Shown: in pieces, positions 30,679 through 38,984 of the stretch
Layout: each line of letters opens with the position of its first letter
Position numbering within the stretch: position 1 is the first letter of the stretch
Assembly: GCF_900110185.1 (NCBI RefSeq)
Contig: NZ_FOCT01000006.1
Location: forward strand, 158,965 to 222,964
Origin: Nitrosospira multiformis
GTDB lineage: Bacteria; Pseudomonadota; Gammaproteobacteria; Burkholderiales; Nitrosomonadaceae
Length of the DNA: 64,000 nt
Direction of reading: 5' to 3'
The notes under the pieces: generated by a model
What the model saw: the letters and a program-made list of their open reading frames with translations, nothing else
Told to the model about the DNA's origin: nothing
The model's database searches: none
Program-made: the position numbers and the translations under genes

Positions 30679-32193
30679 ATGACAAGAAACAGCGTAACGC
30701 GGTGCGCCCTGTATTGCAGGTCATCGAAGGACAGATCGGACATCTCGATAGATGCTCAGCGCCGGGAGTTGCAGCAACTGGCGAAAGCCAAGGGTTATCT
30801 AATAACCGCTGAATTCGTTGATGCCGTCGAAAGTGGTAAAGATGATAATCGCCCTGGGTTCCAGAATCTTTTAAGAGAAATCAAATCAAAAGAACGGCAA
30901 TGGTCTGTCGTTCTTATGCTGGATACTTCACGCCTCGCTCGCAATCAGTATATTGCTCATGCATTCAAGCATGAATGCGCGAAACGCGGCGTCACCGTAA
31001 TCTTTTCTAAAACCCCTGAACTGGATGGTGTCTCGGGCATTATTCTGCCCGCTGTGTTGCACGCAATGGACGAGGTGCATAGTTTCATGTCCAGAGAAAA
31101 AGGGCTCGCTGGAATGGCTGAAAACGTGCGCCAAGGGTATCGGGCCGGAGGCCGTGCGCCGATAGGCTATAAACTCGAATTCATTCCAACGGGCGCAATA
31201 AGGGATGGGGAGCCCGTGACAAAATCCAGGCTTGTTCCATCCGACCTTGCGCCCAAGGTGAGGGAGTACTTAAAACGGAGAGCCGCGGGCGGCAGAAGAT
31301 TATCTCTAGCACGTGAGCTAGGACTGGAACTCAACAGCAGTTCCATCAATGGTCTTGAATGGAATGCGCTGACATATGCCGGCCATACAGTGTGGAACGT
31401 CCATAATGAAAAAAGCGCGGACGGATATGTAGGCGGCGTCAAAAGGCGCCCTCGGGAAGAGTGGGTAATTCAGAAAAACACTCACGAAGCACTGATAACC
31501 GATGCAGAGGCCGAGACAATCCTAGAAAAACTGAATTCCGGCAGGGTGACGAATTACAAGACGAAGGCGAAACACTTGTTGACCGGGATCCTTGTTACGC
31601 CGGATGGGGAGTTATGGCATGGCAACGCACACCGATATAGAGCGGGAAGCAAAAACGTTAATGCAGAGCAGATTGATTCTCAAGTATTGGAACACATTTC
31701 TCGTGATCTTCAGTCTCCCGCTTTTGTTAAAGCGCTGACAGAAAGCGCGCGCCACTCGGCGCAGCTGACAGACGATGATGTGGAAGGCGAGGAAGTGCGC
31801 AGCGAAATAAAAAAACTTGATGCGAAAATAAATAAATTATCTGAGTTGCTTTCCGAAACAACGGCAACTGAAGTGTTAATTCAGAAAATTGAGGAATTCG
31901 CCAACAGGCGGGATTCACTGTGTGAACAGCTGACTCAACTTGACGCCGTGCGTAAGCAATCAAAAGCGCTGCGCGAAATACGCGAGTTGGACGTCAAGGC
32001 AATGCTGGAGTCTGTTTCAGAAAACCTGCCAGACCTTGACCGAGATTCCCTAAAGGATTTGCTGCGCGGCATAGTTGACCGCATTACGCTCGATCACCAA
32101 ACCCTAGCTTGTTGTATCCATTACAAAATCAAGCTGAATTTGGGGGAATTGGTGGCGTCCCCAGGGGGATTCGAACCCCCGTACTCACCGTGA
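30679..32193 (+). CDS. Large serine recombinase (prophage integrase)
   Basis: This 504-residue site-specific recombinase has the resolvase core ALYCRSSKDRSDISIDAQRR with catalytic Ser at about residue 14-15. The segment VLMLDTSRLARNQ follows. The recombinase domain lies around residues 150-260 (GRAPIGYKL) and a long coiled coil at 370-440. The usual zinc-ribbon position (KHLLTGILVTPDGELWHG) has no Cys pairs. The last residues, VASPGGFEPPYSP, are encoded by the 3' part of tRNA-Glu, so the attachment site lies in or beside that tRNA. Confidence 0.85.
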   Translation: MTRNSVTRCALYCRSSKDRSDISIDAQRRELQQLAKAKGYLITAEFVDAVESGKDDNRPGFQNLLREIKSKERQWSVVLMLDTSRLARNQYIAHAFKHECAKRGVTVIFSKTPELDGVSGIILPAVLHAMDEVHSFMSREKGLAGMAENVRQGYRAGGRAPIGYKLEFIPTGAIRDGEPVTKSRLVPSDLAPKVREYLKRRAAGGRRLSLARELGLELNSSSINGLEWNALTYAGHTVWNVHNEKSADGYVGGVKRRPREEWVIQKNTHEALITDAEAETILEKLNSGRVTNYKTKAKHLLTGILVTPDGELWHGNAHRYRAGSKNVNAEQIDSQVLEHISRDLQSPAFVKALTESARHSAQLTDDDVEGEEVRSEIKKLDAKINKLSELLSETTATEVLIQKIEEFANRRDSLCEQLTQLDAVRKQSKALREIRELDVKAMLESVSENLPDLDRDSLKDLLRGIVDRITLDHQTLACCIHYKIKLNLGELVASPGGFEPPYSP

Positions 32194-32228
32194 AAGGGTG
32201 ATGTCCTAGGCCTCTAGACGATGGGGAC
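32153..32228 (-). tRNA. tRNA-Glu (TTC)
   Basis: This 76-base cloverleaf on the minus strand begins GTCCCCATCGTCTAGAGG. Its anticodon loop holds TTC, the T-arm has GGTTCGAATC, and the encoded 3' end is GCCA. The serine recombinase gene overlaps its 3' end, suggesting the prophage inserted here. Confidence 0.95.
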
Positions 32229-32287
32229 CAGAGGACTTTGAAATGCTTAAAAGCCGTTTGCCGTCAGTTTGTGATATTGCCATAAAC

Positions 32288-32363
<76 letters not shown>

Positions 32364-32520
32364 GGCAAAAGAAGGCGAATTATACTGACCACTATTTTTC
32401 CCGTCAATGTACAGGTAGAAGTATATCATCCTCATCATCCCCTGGCAGATCACTCTGCGAACAATTGACCTTTCGCCTTGCTTGTCCTGGCCACTCTTCC
32501 TCCCGCTCGCCCTGAGTCCC

Positions 32521-32566
32521 TTCACCCCTTCGGCAGGCTCAGGGCATGCTTGTCGAAGGTGAGAGC
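32521..32566. repeat. REP-like palindromic intergenic element
   Basis: The segment around CCTTCGGCAGGCTCAGGGCA and TGCTTGTCGAAGG forms an imperfect inverted repeat (CCTTCGGCA with TGC..CGAAGG). The sequence CTTCGGCAGGCTCAGG resembles a short repeat scattered between genes in many proteobacteria. It lies in the 286-bp gap between tRNA-Ala and gltX, which otherwise holds nothing recognised. Confidence 0.5.
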
Positions 32567-32649
32567 GGAAAGGGGAACGGGGCAGGATAGGTTCGTGGAA
32601 TATTCCCCACGTTAGTCCTGGTTAAGCTGAAACTGCCATATATTAGTTA

Positions 32650-34047
32650 TTAGTTGGAAAAGTACTCAAGCTGCTTGTCCATCCTCCTCAGCGTTTCCTC
32701 CCTGCCCAGCAGTTCCAGCACCGCATTGATCGCCGGAGTCTGTGCCTCTCCTGTAACCATGACGCGTAATGGCATTGCCACCTTCGGCATCTTCACGCCG
32801 TGTGCCGTAGCGCTGGCCTTGATTGCGTCGTTGATGGCATGGCTTTCCCATTCGACCGTGGCGAGTTTTGTCTGCAAATCGAGAATTGGAACTTTAGCCT
32901 CAGCGGTGAAATACTGCGCTCTCAATTCCTCCACCGGCTCCAGCGGACGGAAGAAATAAACGGCCGCATCCGCCAGTTCCGCAATGGTATTAACGCGCTC
33001 CTTGAGCAGATTCATAACCTTGCGCAAATCGGGAACTCCTTTGCCCGTAACGTCACAGCCATCCGCCGCGAGAAAAGGTTTTACCAATTCCGCCAGCCGC
33101 TCGTTATCTGCCGTTTTCAGGTATTGCTGGTTGAGCCATTGCAACTTTTCCGGATTGAACTTCGCTGGTGAGCGATTGATATTGGATAAATCGAACCACT
33201 CCACCAACTGCTCCCGGCTGAATATTTCCTCATCACCATGTGACCAGCCCAGCCGGGCCAGATAATTCACCAACGCCTCTGGCAGGTAACCATCTTCACG
33301 GTATTGCATTACCGACACCGCGCCATGCCGCTTCGATAAACGCTCGCCATCCGGGCCGAGAATCATCGGCACATGCGCATATTGCGGCAAAGGTGCACCC
33401 AAGGCCTTCAATATATTGATCTGGCGCGGCGTATTGTTCACGTGATCATCGCCCCGAATCACATGCGTGATGTTCATATCGAGATCGTCAATCACTACGC
33501 CAAAGTTATAAGTCGGCACCCCATCCCCGCGCAGCAGCACGAGATCATCCAGCTCACTGTTGGCAACGGTGATTTCACCCTTAATCAGGTCCTTGAATGT
33601 TACCTCCCCATCCAGCGGATTTTTCAACCGCACGACGGGCTTCACACCGGCAGGAGGCTCCTCCTTGGAATCGCGCCAGCGACCATCATAGCGCGGCTTC
33701 AACCCCGCTGCGCGCTGCTGCTCCCGCATTGCATCCAGCTCTTCCCTGCTGCAATAGCAGTAATAGGCACGGCCCGTGCGCAATAACTGCTCCGCTACTT
33801 CATGGTAGCGCGCCAGCCGCTGCATCTGGTAAAACGGCCCCTCGTCGTAGTCCAGCCCCAGCCACGCCATACCATCCAGAATCGCTTGAGTCGATTGAGC
33901 AGTGGAACGTTCCAGATCCGTATCCTCAATCCGAAGAACGAATTTACCGCCATGCTTGCGGGCATAGGCCCAGGAAAACAGCGCCGTGCGAGCACCGCCA
34001 ATGTGAAGATAGCCTGTGGGACTGGGAGCGAAACGAGTGCGAATCAT
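32650..34047 (-). CDS. gltX: Glutamyl-tRNA synthetase
   Basis: This class I synthetase charges tRNA-Glu. The start at 34047 ([18 protein letters not shown]) gives 465 residues, the normal length. An in-frame upstream codon would add 38 non-conserved residues. The HIGH-type motif is [11 protein letters not shown] and the KMSKS-type motif is [12 protein letters not shown]. It lies beside tRNA-Glu and tRNA-Ala on the same strand. This is an intact host gene separating the two mobile elements. Confidence 0.97.
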   Translation of the reverse strand: MIRTRFAPSPTGYLHIGGARTALFSWAYARKHGGKFVLRIEDTDLERSTAQSTQAILDGMAWLGLDYDEGPFYQMQRLARYHEVAEQLLRTGRAYYCYCSREELDAMREQQRAAGLKPRYDGRWRDSKEEPPAGVKPVVRLKNPLDGEVTFKDLIKGEITVANSELDDLVLLRGDGVPTYNFGVVIDDLDMNITHVIRGDDHVNNTPRQINILKALGAPLPQYAHVPMILGPDGERLSKRHGAVSVMQYREDGYLPEALVNYLARLGWSHGDEEIFSREQLVEWFDLSNINRSPAKFNPEKLQWLNQQYLKTADNERLAELVKPFLAADGCDVTGKGVPDLRKVMNLLKERVNTIAELADAAVYFFRPLEPVEELRAQYFTAEAKVPILDLQTKLATVEWESHAINDAIKASATAHGVKMPKVAMPLRVMVTGEAQTPAINAVLELLGREETLRRMDKQLEYFSN

Positions 34048-34245
34048 GGGTGAGGCGCCGATTACAGGAATCAGCTCGACAGTTGTGGAAACCCGCCATT
34101 TTACAAGAATGTAAGTAAGTCGTGCCTTAACATTCCTGCAGCCCGTATGCGCAATTTGCATAAGTGGATGCGTTGACCAGAATCATCGATTTATGCTCTA
34201 ATTGCGCCACTCTCAAGCGTTATCAGTTCAGGATAACGTCAAAAT

Positions 34246-34320
34246 GGGCGGTTAACTCAGCGGTAGAGTGCCACCTTCACACGGTGGAAGCCACTGGTTC
34301 GATCCCAGTACCGCCCACCA
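34246..34320 (+). tRNA. tRNA-Val (CAC)
   Basis: This 75-base cloverleaf has acceptor stem GGGCGGT/ACCGCCC, anticodon loop TTCACAC (CAC) and T-arm ACTGG-TTCGATC-CCAGT. ACCA is encoded at the end. The tyrosine integrase of the following island sits 164 bp downstream, so its 3' end serves as the attachment site. Confidence 0.95.
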
Positions 34321-34355
34321 AAAGATAGTCCAGCAAAATCCAAACACATCCAATA
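34306..34355 (+). other. attL of the island (tRNA-Val 3' end)
   Basis: The 3' end of tRNA-Val plus about 35 bp of flank (CAGTACCGCC then CACCAAAAGATAGTCC, then ACATCCA) recurs in degenerate form at 63428-63475. The two copies are direct repeats about 29.1 kb apart that bracket the integrase at one end and the replication genes at the other. Confidence 0.75.
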
Positions 34356-34434
34356 TATTAAATAAATACAACGATCTTTGCTTTTAATTTGTCCAGAGAA
34401 CTCCATAGATATTCACTACAAACTTAGCCAGAAA

Positions 34435-34482
34435 GGGGGTATAGTTGGGGGTATTCCTGCCTGAATGCAAAAGGATACCCCC
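34435..34482. repeat. GGGGGTAT boxes, candidate integrase arm sites (left)
   Basis: Two direct copies of GGGGGTAT (34435 and 34447, 12 bp apart) and one inverted copy ATACCCCC (34475-34482) lie between attL and the integrase ATG. The tandem pair with a 4-base spacer recurs near attR at 63347-63366. They are probable arm-type integrase sites that may also repress the integrase promoter. Confidence 0.65.
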
Positions 34483-34483
34483 A

Positions 34484-35716
34484 ATGCCCCTTACAGATAC
34501 TGCGATTCGAACTGCGAAGCCTCGTAACAAGCCATACAAGATGGCTGACGAGAAGGGAATGTTTCTTTACATAACCCCTGCTGGGGGCAAATTATGGCGT
34601 TTAAAGTACCGCGTTGATGGCAAAGAAAAATTGCTATCGTTAGGTGCCTATCCTGACGTCGGTTTAAAGGATGCTCGCGCCCGTCGTGATGAAGCACGCA
34701 AGCTACATGCACAAGGAGTTGATCCTGGCGCAAATCGCAGAGCGCAGAAGACAGCAAGAGTGGAGCGCGCTGGAAACAGCTTCGAAGTTATTGCACGGGA
34801 ATGGCATTCCAAATACCAGGCAGGATGGTCAGACAGTCACTCTGATCGAACCCTTAAACGTCTCCAGAGAGACGTGTTTCCATGGATGGGGGCCCGCCCA
34901 GTGGCAGAGATCATCGCACCGGAAATTCTGGCTGTGCTGCGGCGTATTGAAGGACGTGGAACGTTGGATACGGCACACCGCGCCCACCAGAATTGCAGCC
35001 AAGTGTTCCGTTATGCAATTGCTACTGGCCGCGCCGAACGCGATCCTACTCCGGACTTGCGTGGCGCCCTGCCCCCGGCAAAAGGAGGTCATTTTGCCGC
35101 CATTACTGAACCGCTTGAGGTTGGTGCCCTATTACGCGCCATAGACGCGTTCAAAGGTACATTTATCGTGCAATGCGCCTTGAAACTGGCCCCTATGCTG
35201 TTCGTTCGCCCGGGTGAACTTCGGCAGGCACGCTGGCGAGAATTTGACTTGGACAAAGCTGAATGGAAGTTCTGGGTCACCAAGACCAAAAATGATCACA
35301 TTGTTCCACTTGCATCACAAGCCGTGAACATCCTGCGCGAATTGCAGCCCCTCACGGGTCATACTGAATTTGTCTTTCCTGGTGCACGTAGTAATGAGAG
35401 GGCGATGAGTGATGGGGCAGTTAATGCGGCTTTAAGACGCATGGGGTATGACACGCAAGATGAGATGACAGGCCACGGATTTAGGGCGATGGCACGAACA
35501 ATCCTTCATCAGGAAATGGGCATTGCACCGGAAATAATCGAGCACCAACTAGCTCATCGCGTTCCTGACACTTTGGGTACGGCTTACAACCGTACGAAAT
35601 TCCTAAAAGAACGCAGAATGATGATGCAGCAGTGGGCTGACTATCTTGATAAGTTGAAGGCTGGAGCCTCCGTGATACCCATAATCCAGGGAACCAGGAC
35701 TCTCAATTATCTCTGA
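34484..35716 (+). CDS. P4-type tyrosine integrase
   Basis: The ATG at 34484 (MPLTDTAIRTAKP) gives 410 residues, the usual length for P4-like integrases. An N-terminal DUF4102 arm-binding domain (GMFLYITPAGGKLWRLKYR) and a core-binding domain precede the catalytic domain. Catalytic residues are Arg242 (RPGELRQARW), His331 and Arg334 (GHGFRAMART), and Tyr368 (TAYNRTKF). It inserts the island into tRNA-Val. Confidence 0.95.
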   Translation: MPLTDTAIRTAKPRNKPYKMADEKGMFLYITPAGGKLWRLKYRVDGKEKLLSLGAYPDVGLKDARARRDEARKLHAQGVDPGANRRAQKTARVERAGNSFEVIAREWHSKYQAGWSDSHSDRTLKRLQRDVFPWMGARPVAEIIAPEILAVLRRIEGRGTLDTAHRAHQNCSQVFRYAIATGRAERDPTPDLRGALPPAKGGHFAAITEPLEVGALLRAIDAFKGTFIVQCALKLAPMLFVRPGELRQARWREFDLDKAEWKFWVTKTKNDHIVPLASQAVNILRELQPLTGHTEFVFPGARSNERAMSDGAVNAALRRMGYDTQDEMTGHGFRAMARTILHQEMGIAPEIIEHQLAHRVPDTLGTAYNRTKFLKERRMMMQQWADYLDKLKAGASVIPIIQGTRTLNYL

Positions 35717-35914
35717 CGCTGATGTCATAAATTCTAATGGCATGAGTGAAAGGTTAATCGAACAGGTGGCGAAACCCAATCCTAAAAGTACGATAGACTC
35801 ATCTCAAATTGTGGGAGTCGATCCCGACGTACCCATGATCGCATTCAGTGTGAGGGCGTTTTTCGCATTTAATCTTTAAATTATTGTAACTGAATTATTT
35901 TCTAATTCCACAAC

Positions 35915-36058
35915 GTGGAGCTACCACGCTTGTTCTTGCATGCTCTCCTCATCGATCGGAAATTAGACCAATTGGCGGTTTCCAAGAAAGGCGTGAATTA
36001 CAACAATTTTCTTGTTGAAGACAGTGATATTATTCGTCCCAGGGTGCGGGAGAAGTAA
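35915..36058 (+). CDS. Possible 47-residue protein before the methyltransferase
   Basis: The 347-bp gap between integrase and methyltransferase holds one open frame from GTG 35915, ending KGVNYNNFLVEDSDIIRPRV then REK. It stops five bases before the methyltransferase ATG. No ribosome site is visible, and it could be a fragment or a leader. AT-rich sequence upstream (35870-35910) may hold the methyltransferase promoter. Confidence 0.3.
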   Translation: MELPRLFLHALLIDRKLDQLAVSKKGVNYNNFLVEDSDIIRPRVREK

Positions 36059-36063
36059 AAACA

Positions 36064-37083
36064 ATGACGGAACGATCGACAACTTTTGTGGATCTCTTTT
36101 GCGGGGCTGGTTTGGGTGCTAGGGGAGCCGTGCGAGGAGGAGGAACTCCCTTGCTAGGAGTGGACTCATGGTTTTTAGCCACCAAAACATATAAAGCGAA
36201 CTTTCCTCAAGCAGAAGTCATCACCGAGTACATAGAGAAGATGAGCGCCGAGCAGATTGGCAAGTGCTACAAGCCTGATGTTCTGCTCACATCCCCAGAA
36301 TGCACTTCACACTCGATCGCTCGTGGTGCTAAACCGGCCCTGGAAAGCAGCAGAGAAACTGCCATTGGTATCATTCCGTGGATTGAATCAATGAAGCCGC
36401 GATGGGTGATCATTGAAAATGTTAACCGGATGAAAAAGTGGAATCGCCATAATGAACTGGTCAAAGCCATTGAAGACTCTGGATACACGGTTAGCGATCT
36501 CAACTTAAACGCGGCTGATTTTGGAACCCCTCAGGCGCGCAAGAGAATGTTTTTGGTTTGTGACAGGGAGGGCTCTGTCGTAAGTAGGAGTGATCTTCTC
36601 CGGATGACTAAAGTCCAGCCTATTATTAGCGCCGCGAGCATCATCGACTGGAATGCCGATTATCCGGCTGGAAAACTTTATCGCCCGACTAGAGCCAAGG
36701 CCACTATCGAACGAGCAGAGCGGGCCATGGCGAATTTGGGGCGAAATGTGCCATTCATAATCGTTTATTATGGTTCCGATTACGCTGGTGGTTGGCAGAG
36801 CCTCGATGCACCGCTCCGCACTGTGACTACTATTGACCGGTTTGGTTTGGTTACATGGAAAAGTAACGAGCCCTATTTGCGTATGCTTCAACCTACCGAA
36901 CTGTTGAGGGCTATGGGAGGAGGGAAGGAACATTTACTCCCTTACGGTAGTAGACGTGAAAAAGTAAGACTATGTGGAAATGGGGTGTGTTCGGAGGTCA
37001 TGACAATAATCTTTCGATGGATAAGGGCGATACAGCATCAAGCACCGACTTCGCTGGCGGCGCCCCCAGCTTGTCTGGCTTAG
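36064..37083 (+). CDS. DNA cytosine-5 methyltransferase
   Basis: This 339-residue enzyme has the C5-methyltransferase motifs in order: I, FVDLFCGAG (residues 8-16); IV, TSPECTSHS with catalytic Cys80; VI, IIENVNRM (117-123); VIII, QARKRMF (157-163); IX, LRMLQPTELLRAMG; and X, LCGNGVCSEV. Motif IV reads PEC where PPC is usual. It lies on the opposite strand to, and converges on, the nuclease and helicase operon at 37.2-48.6 kb. It probably marks host DNA for that system, and Vsr would repair its deamination products. The target sequence cannot be read from the protein. Confidence 0.93.
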   Translation: MTERSTTFVDLFCGAGLGARGAVRGGGTPLLGVDSWFLATKTYKANFPQAEVITEYIEKMSAEQIGKCYKPDVLLTSPECTSHSIARGAKPALESSRETAIGIIPWIESMKPRWVIIENVNRMKKWNRHNELVKAIEDSGYTVSDLNLNAADFGTPQARKRMFLVCDREGSVVSRSDLLRMTKVQPIISAASIIDWNADYPAGKLYRPTRAKATIERAERAMANLGRNVPFIIVYYGSDYAGGWQSLDAPLRTVTTIDRFGLVTWKSNEPYLRMLQPTELLRAMGGGKEHLLPYGSRREKVRLCGNGVCSEVMTIIFRWIRAIQHQAPTSLAAPPACLA

Positions 37084-37203
37084 AGTACATCCCAGTGTGC
37101 TTAGAGCAATAGCAACTTTTTATTCATCCTCTTGAGAGGAAACCAAGTACGACCAAGATCTGCAGAGGGCATCTGTAGAGCAAATGGAAAAAAAAGGATG
37201 GTA

Positions 37204-38484
37204 CTATAGGGATGGCTCATCTGGGCCAATCCGCAAAGGCAACGTGTCATCATTAGCAATTTTGCAGCCTTGTACCTCCCGCTCCCATCCATTACTCCGT
37301 TCATTCCGGGCGGAATTATCGACTTCTAAAAAGGTATCAAGCCATTGTGATACTAGGGTGGGCGAGCTATACCCCGCCTCACGCAGCAAGCGCACGATAT
37401 CCATCGCTACCACGAAAATCACCGGATGACCATCATCGACCACTTCCTGGTAGGCTTGGCGATCAATAAACGCTGTCGTTACGAGGACACCGAACTCCCT
37501 ATGCTTGATCCGGCTGATAAGGCGAGAGACTTCACGTACGCCCACTGAATTCGCCGATCCATAGCACTTTGCCTCGAGTGCAAAGGCTGCCTCTATTGAG
37601 GCTGCCCCGCGGCCCAGTTGAAGCATTCCAACACCATCCCGCCCGCCGTCCCGCCAAGGGCGAGTAAGATCAAGCTTGGTCACCTTCCCGAGAAGGAGTT
37701 TCGCAAGTGCACCAGCACATGCTTCAAACCCAAAAGCATTATTTTTGTACCGATCCTTAATAACACGGATTAGATCCATATCATTGTCGTTTGCTGGCAA
37801 CTGTTCGGCTTTTGTTCTAATCAAATGAGTCCTGGGTGCTTCAAGGGGCTTCGCCACACCGTTTTCAACCCAGGCCCGCCACTCTACCGGAGCCTGAACA
37901 CTGCTGGGCACACCTGAACCCGTAGCATGAACCCAGTCACGGCTTATTACGGCGACATCAAGAATCGTAAAAACAGCACGATAATTCTGGAATCGTTCGG
38001 CATTGGCCGTTTTCCACACTGCCACTAAATCCTCAGTCGGTGGCATTGCAGGATGCCCAGGCACAGCCAACCCTCTAAAACGAAAAGATCGACCAGGACT
38101 TTCTGAGGTAAAGATGAGGATAGGGGGAACTTCTTTGCGGCGGCCACTGTGTGCAAGTTCAAAAATATTTTTCAATAGCAGATTCCCGAACCGCGGAGTG
38201 TCATGCAACTGCTGACCCGGCTGACGGTTGTCCCCATAGTAGACAAACCGGCCGGAAACAGAATCAAGTTCATCGGGCCAATCTAGTTCTGCAAGATTCG
38301 AGGTGAGTACAAGTAGGGTGGGTCGGTCTCGGGTGCCTCGGTAACGGAAACCCCCTTGCCGGCTAACACCAACGAGCCGCACCAATGGATCCGACATTCC
38401 TCCTTTGTCGGTCTTGAAACCCTTATAAACAGCATCAACGATAAGGTCGATTGTAATGAGCTCTTTGCCTGAATAAACAGTCAT
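37204..38484 (-). CDS. AspBHI/Mrr-like restriction endonuclease
   Basis: This 426-residue protein has an N-terminal half resembling the DNA-binding part of AspBHI-type modification-dependent enzymes (SRQGGFRYRG, GRFVYYGDNRQPGQQLHDT, RSFRFRGLAVPG). A C-terminal Mrr-type PD-(D/E)XK domain follows: FEACAGALAKLL, GGRDGVG with Asp283, and ALEAKCY with Glu304 and Lys306. It is the last gene of the operon, overlapping the vsr stop by one base (TAATG). It may cut DNA carrying modified cytosine, or act as the restriction partner of the methyltransferase. Confidence 0.75.
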   Translation of the reverse strand: MTVYSGKELITIDLIVDAVYKGFKTDKGGMSDPLVRLVGVSRQGGFRYRGTRDRPTLLVLTSNLAELDWPDELDSVSGRFVYYGDNRQPGQQLHDTPRFGNLLLKNIFELAHSGRRKEVPPILIFTSESPGRSFRFRGLAVPGHPAMPPTEDLVAVWKTANAERFQNYRAVFTILDVAVISRDWVHATGSGVPSSVQAPVEWRAWVENGVAKPLEAPRTHLIRTKAEQLPANDNDMDLIRVIKDRYKNNAFGFEACAGALAKLLLGKVTKLDLTRPWRDGGRDGVGMLQLGRGAASIEAAFALEAKCYGSANSVGVREVSRLISRIKHREFGVLVTTAFIDRQAYQEVVDDGHPVIFVVAMDIVRLLREAGYSSPTLVSQWLDTFLEVDNSARNERSNGWEREVQGCKIANDDTLPLRIGPDEPSL

Positions 38485-38918
38485 TATTTTTCTCTTTGCG
38501 TTCCCGAAAGGCGGCTTGCTATCACCTCCTCCACCTTACGGGCGCACAGCTCAGCCGAAATATCGATATCATGCTCCCAGAAACGGAGCACCTCCCATCC
38601 CGCCGTAGTGAGGGCGTCGTTCGTCTCCATATCGCGCTCTACATTTCGCCCCAATTTGGCCTGCCAAAATGTTCGGTTCCCCTGGGGGATCGCGCTATGG
38701 AGTGGACACTGGTGCCAGAAGCAGCCGTCAACGAAAACCGCCAACTGCGCTCGCTTAAACACTAGGTCAGGTTTGGCGCGCCCAATGCGCTGATAGAGAC
38801 GGTACCTCAGACCTATAGCCCATAGGGCTCGCCTCAATTTCAACTCCGGGGATGTATTCTTACCACGTATACGAGACATCAACTCGCTGCGCTTTCTAGG
38901 AGACATCACGTCGCCCAT
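38484..38918 (-). CDS. vsr: Vsr-type very-short-patch endonuclease
   Basis: The ATG at 38918 follows AGGAG with good spacing and gives 144 residues. Vsr signatures are SRIRGKNTSPELKLRRAL, the catalytic Asp51 in KPDLVF, and the zinc-binding FVDGCFWHQCPLH. The enzyme nicks beside T:G mismatches formed by deamination of 5-methylcytosine. In MORC/Z1 systems it may alternatively be the cleaving subunit. It lies 66 bp after the AIPR gene and is translationally coupled to the AspBHI-like gene. Confidence 0.93.
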   Translation of the reverse strand: MGDVMSPRKRSELMSRIRGKNTSPELKLRRALWAIGLRYRLYQRIGRAKPDLVFKRAQLAVFVDGCFWHQCPLHSAIPQGNRTFWQAKLGRNVERDMETNDALTTAGWEVLRFWEHDIDISAELCARKVEEVIASRLSGTQREK

Positions 38919-38984
38919 TTTGACTCCTGGTTTTGTTCGAACTGCCCCAGACCTGATCAAAAGCAACAACTGGCAGTATTCTTG

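Noticed and set aside
30588..30812. 74-residue frame before the serine recombinase, possible excisionase
   Set aside because: Its second half is just another frame of the recombinase core. No HTH or excisionase pattern is visible.
1..32228. Complete prophage with both ends
   Set aside because: Tail, lysis and left attachment sequences are absent because the window starts within the late genes.
37084..37203. Strong bidirectional terminator between methyltransferase and nuclease genes
   Set aside because: Only a short CCTCT-TG-AGAGG palindrome without a proper T-run is seen.
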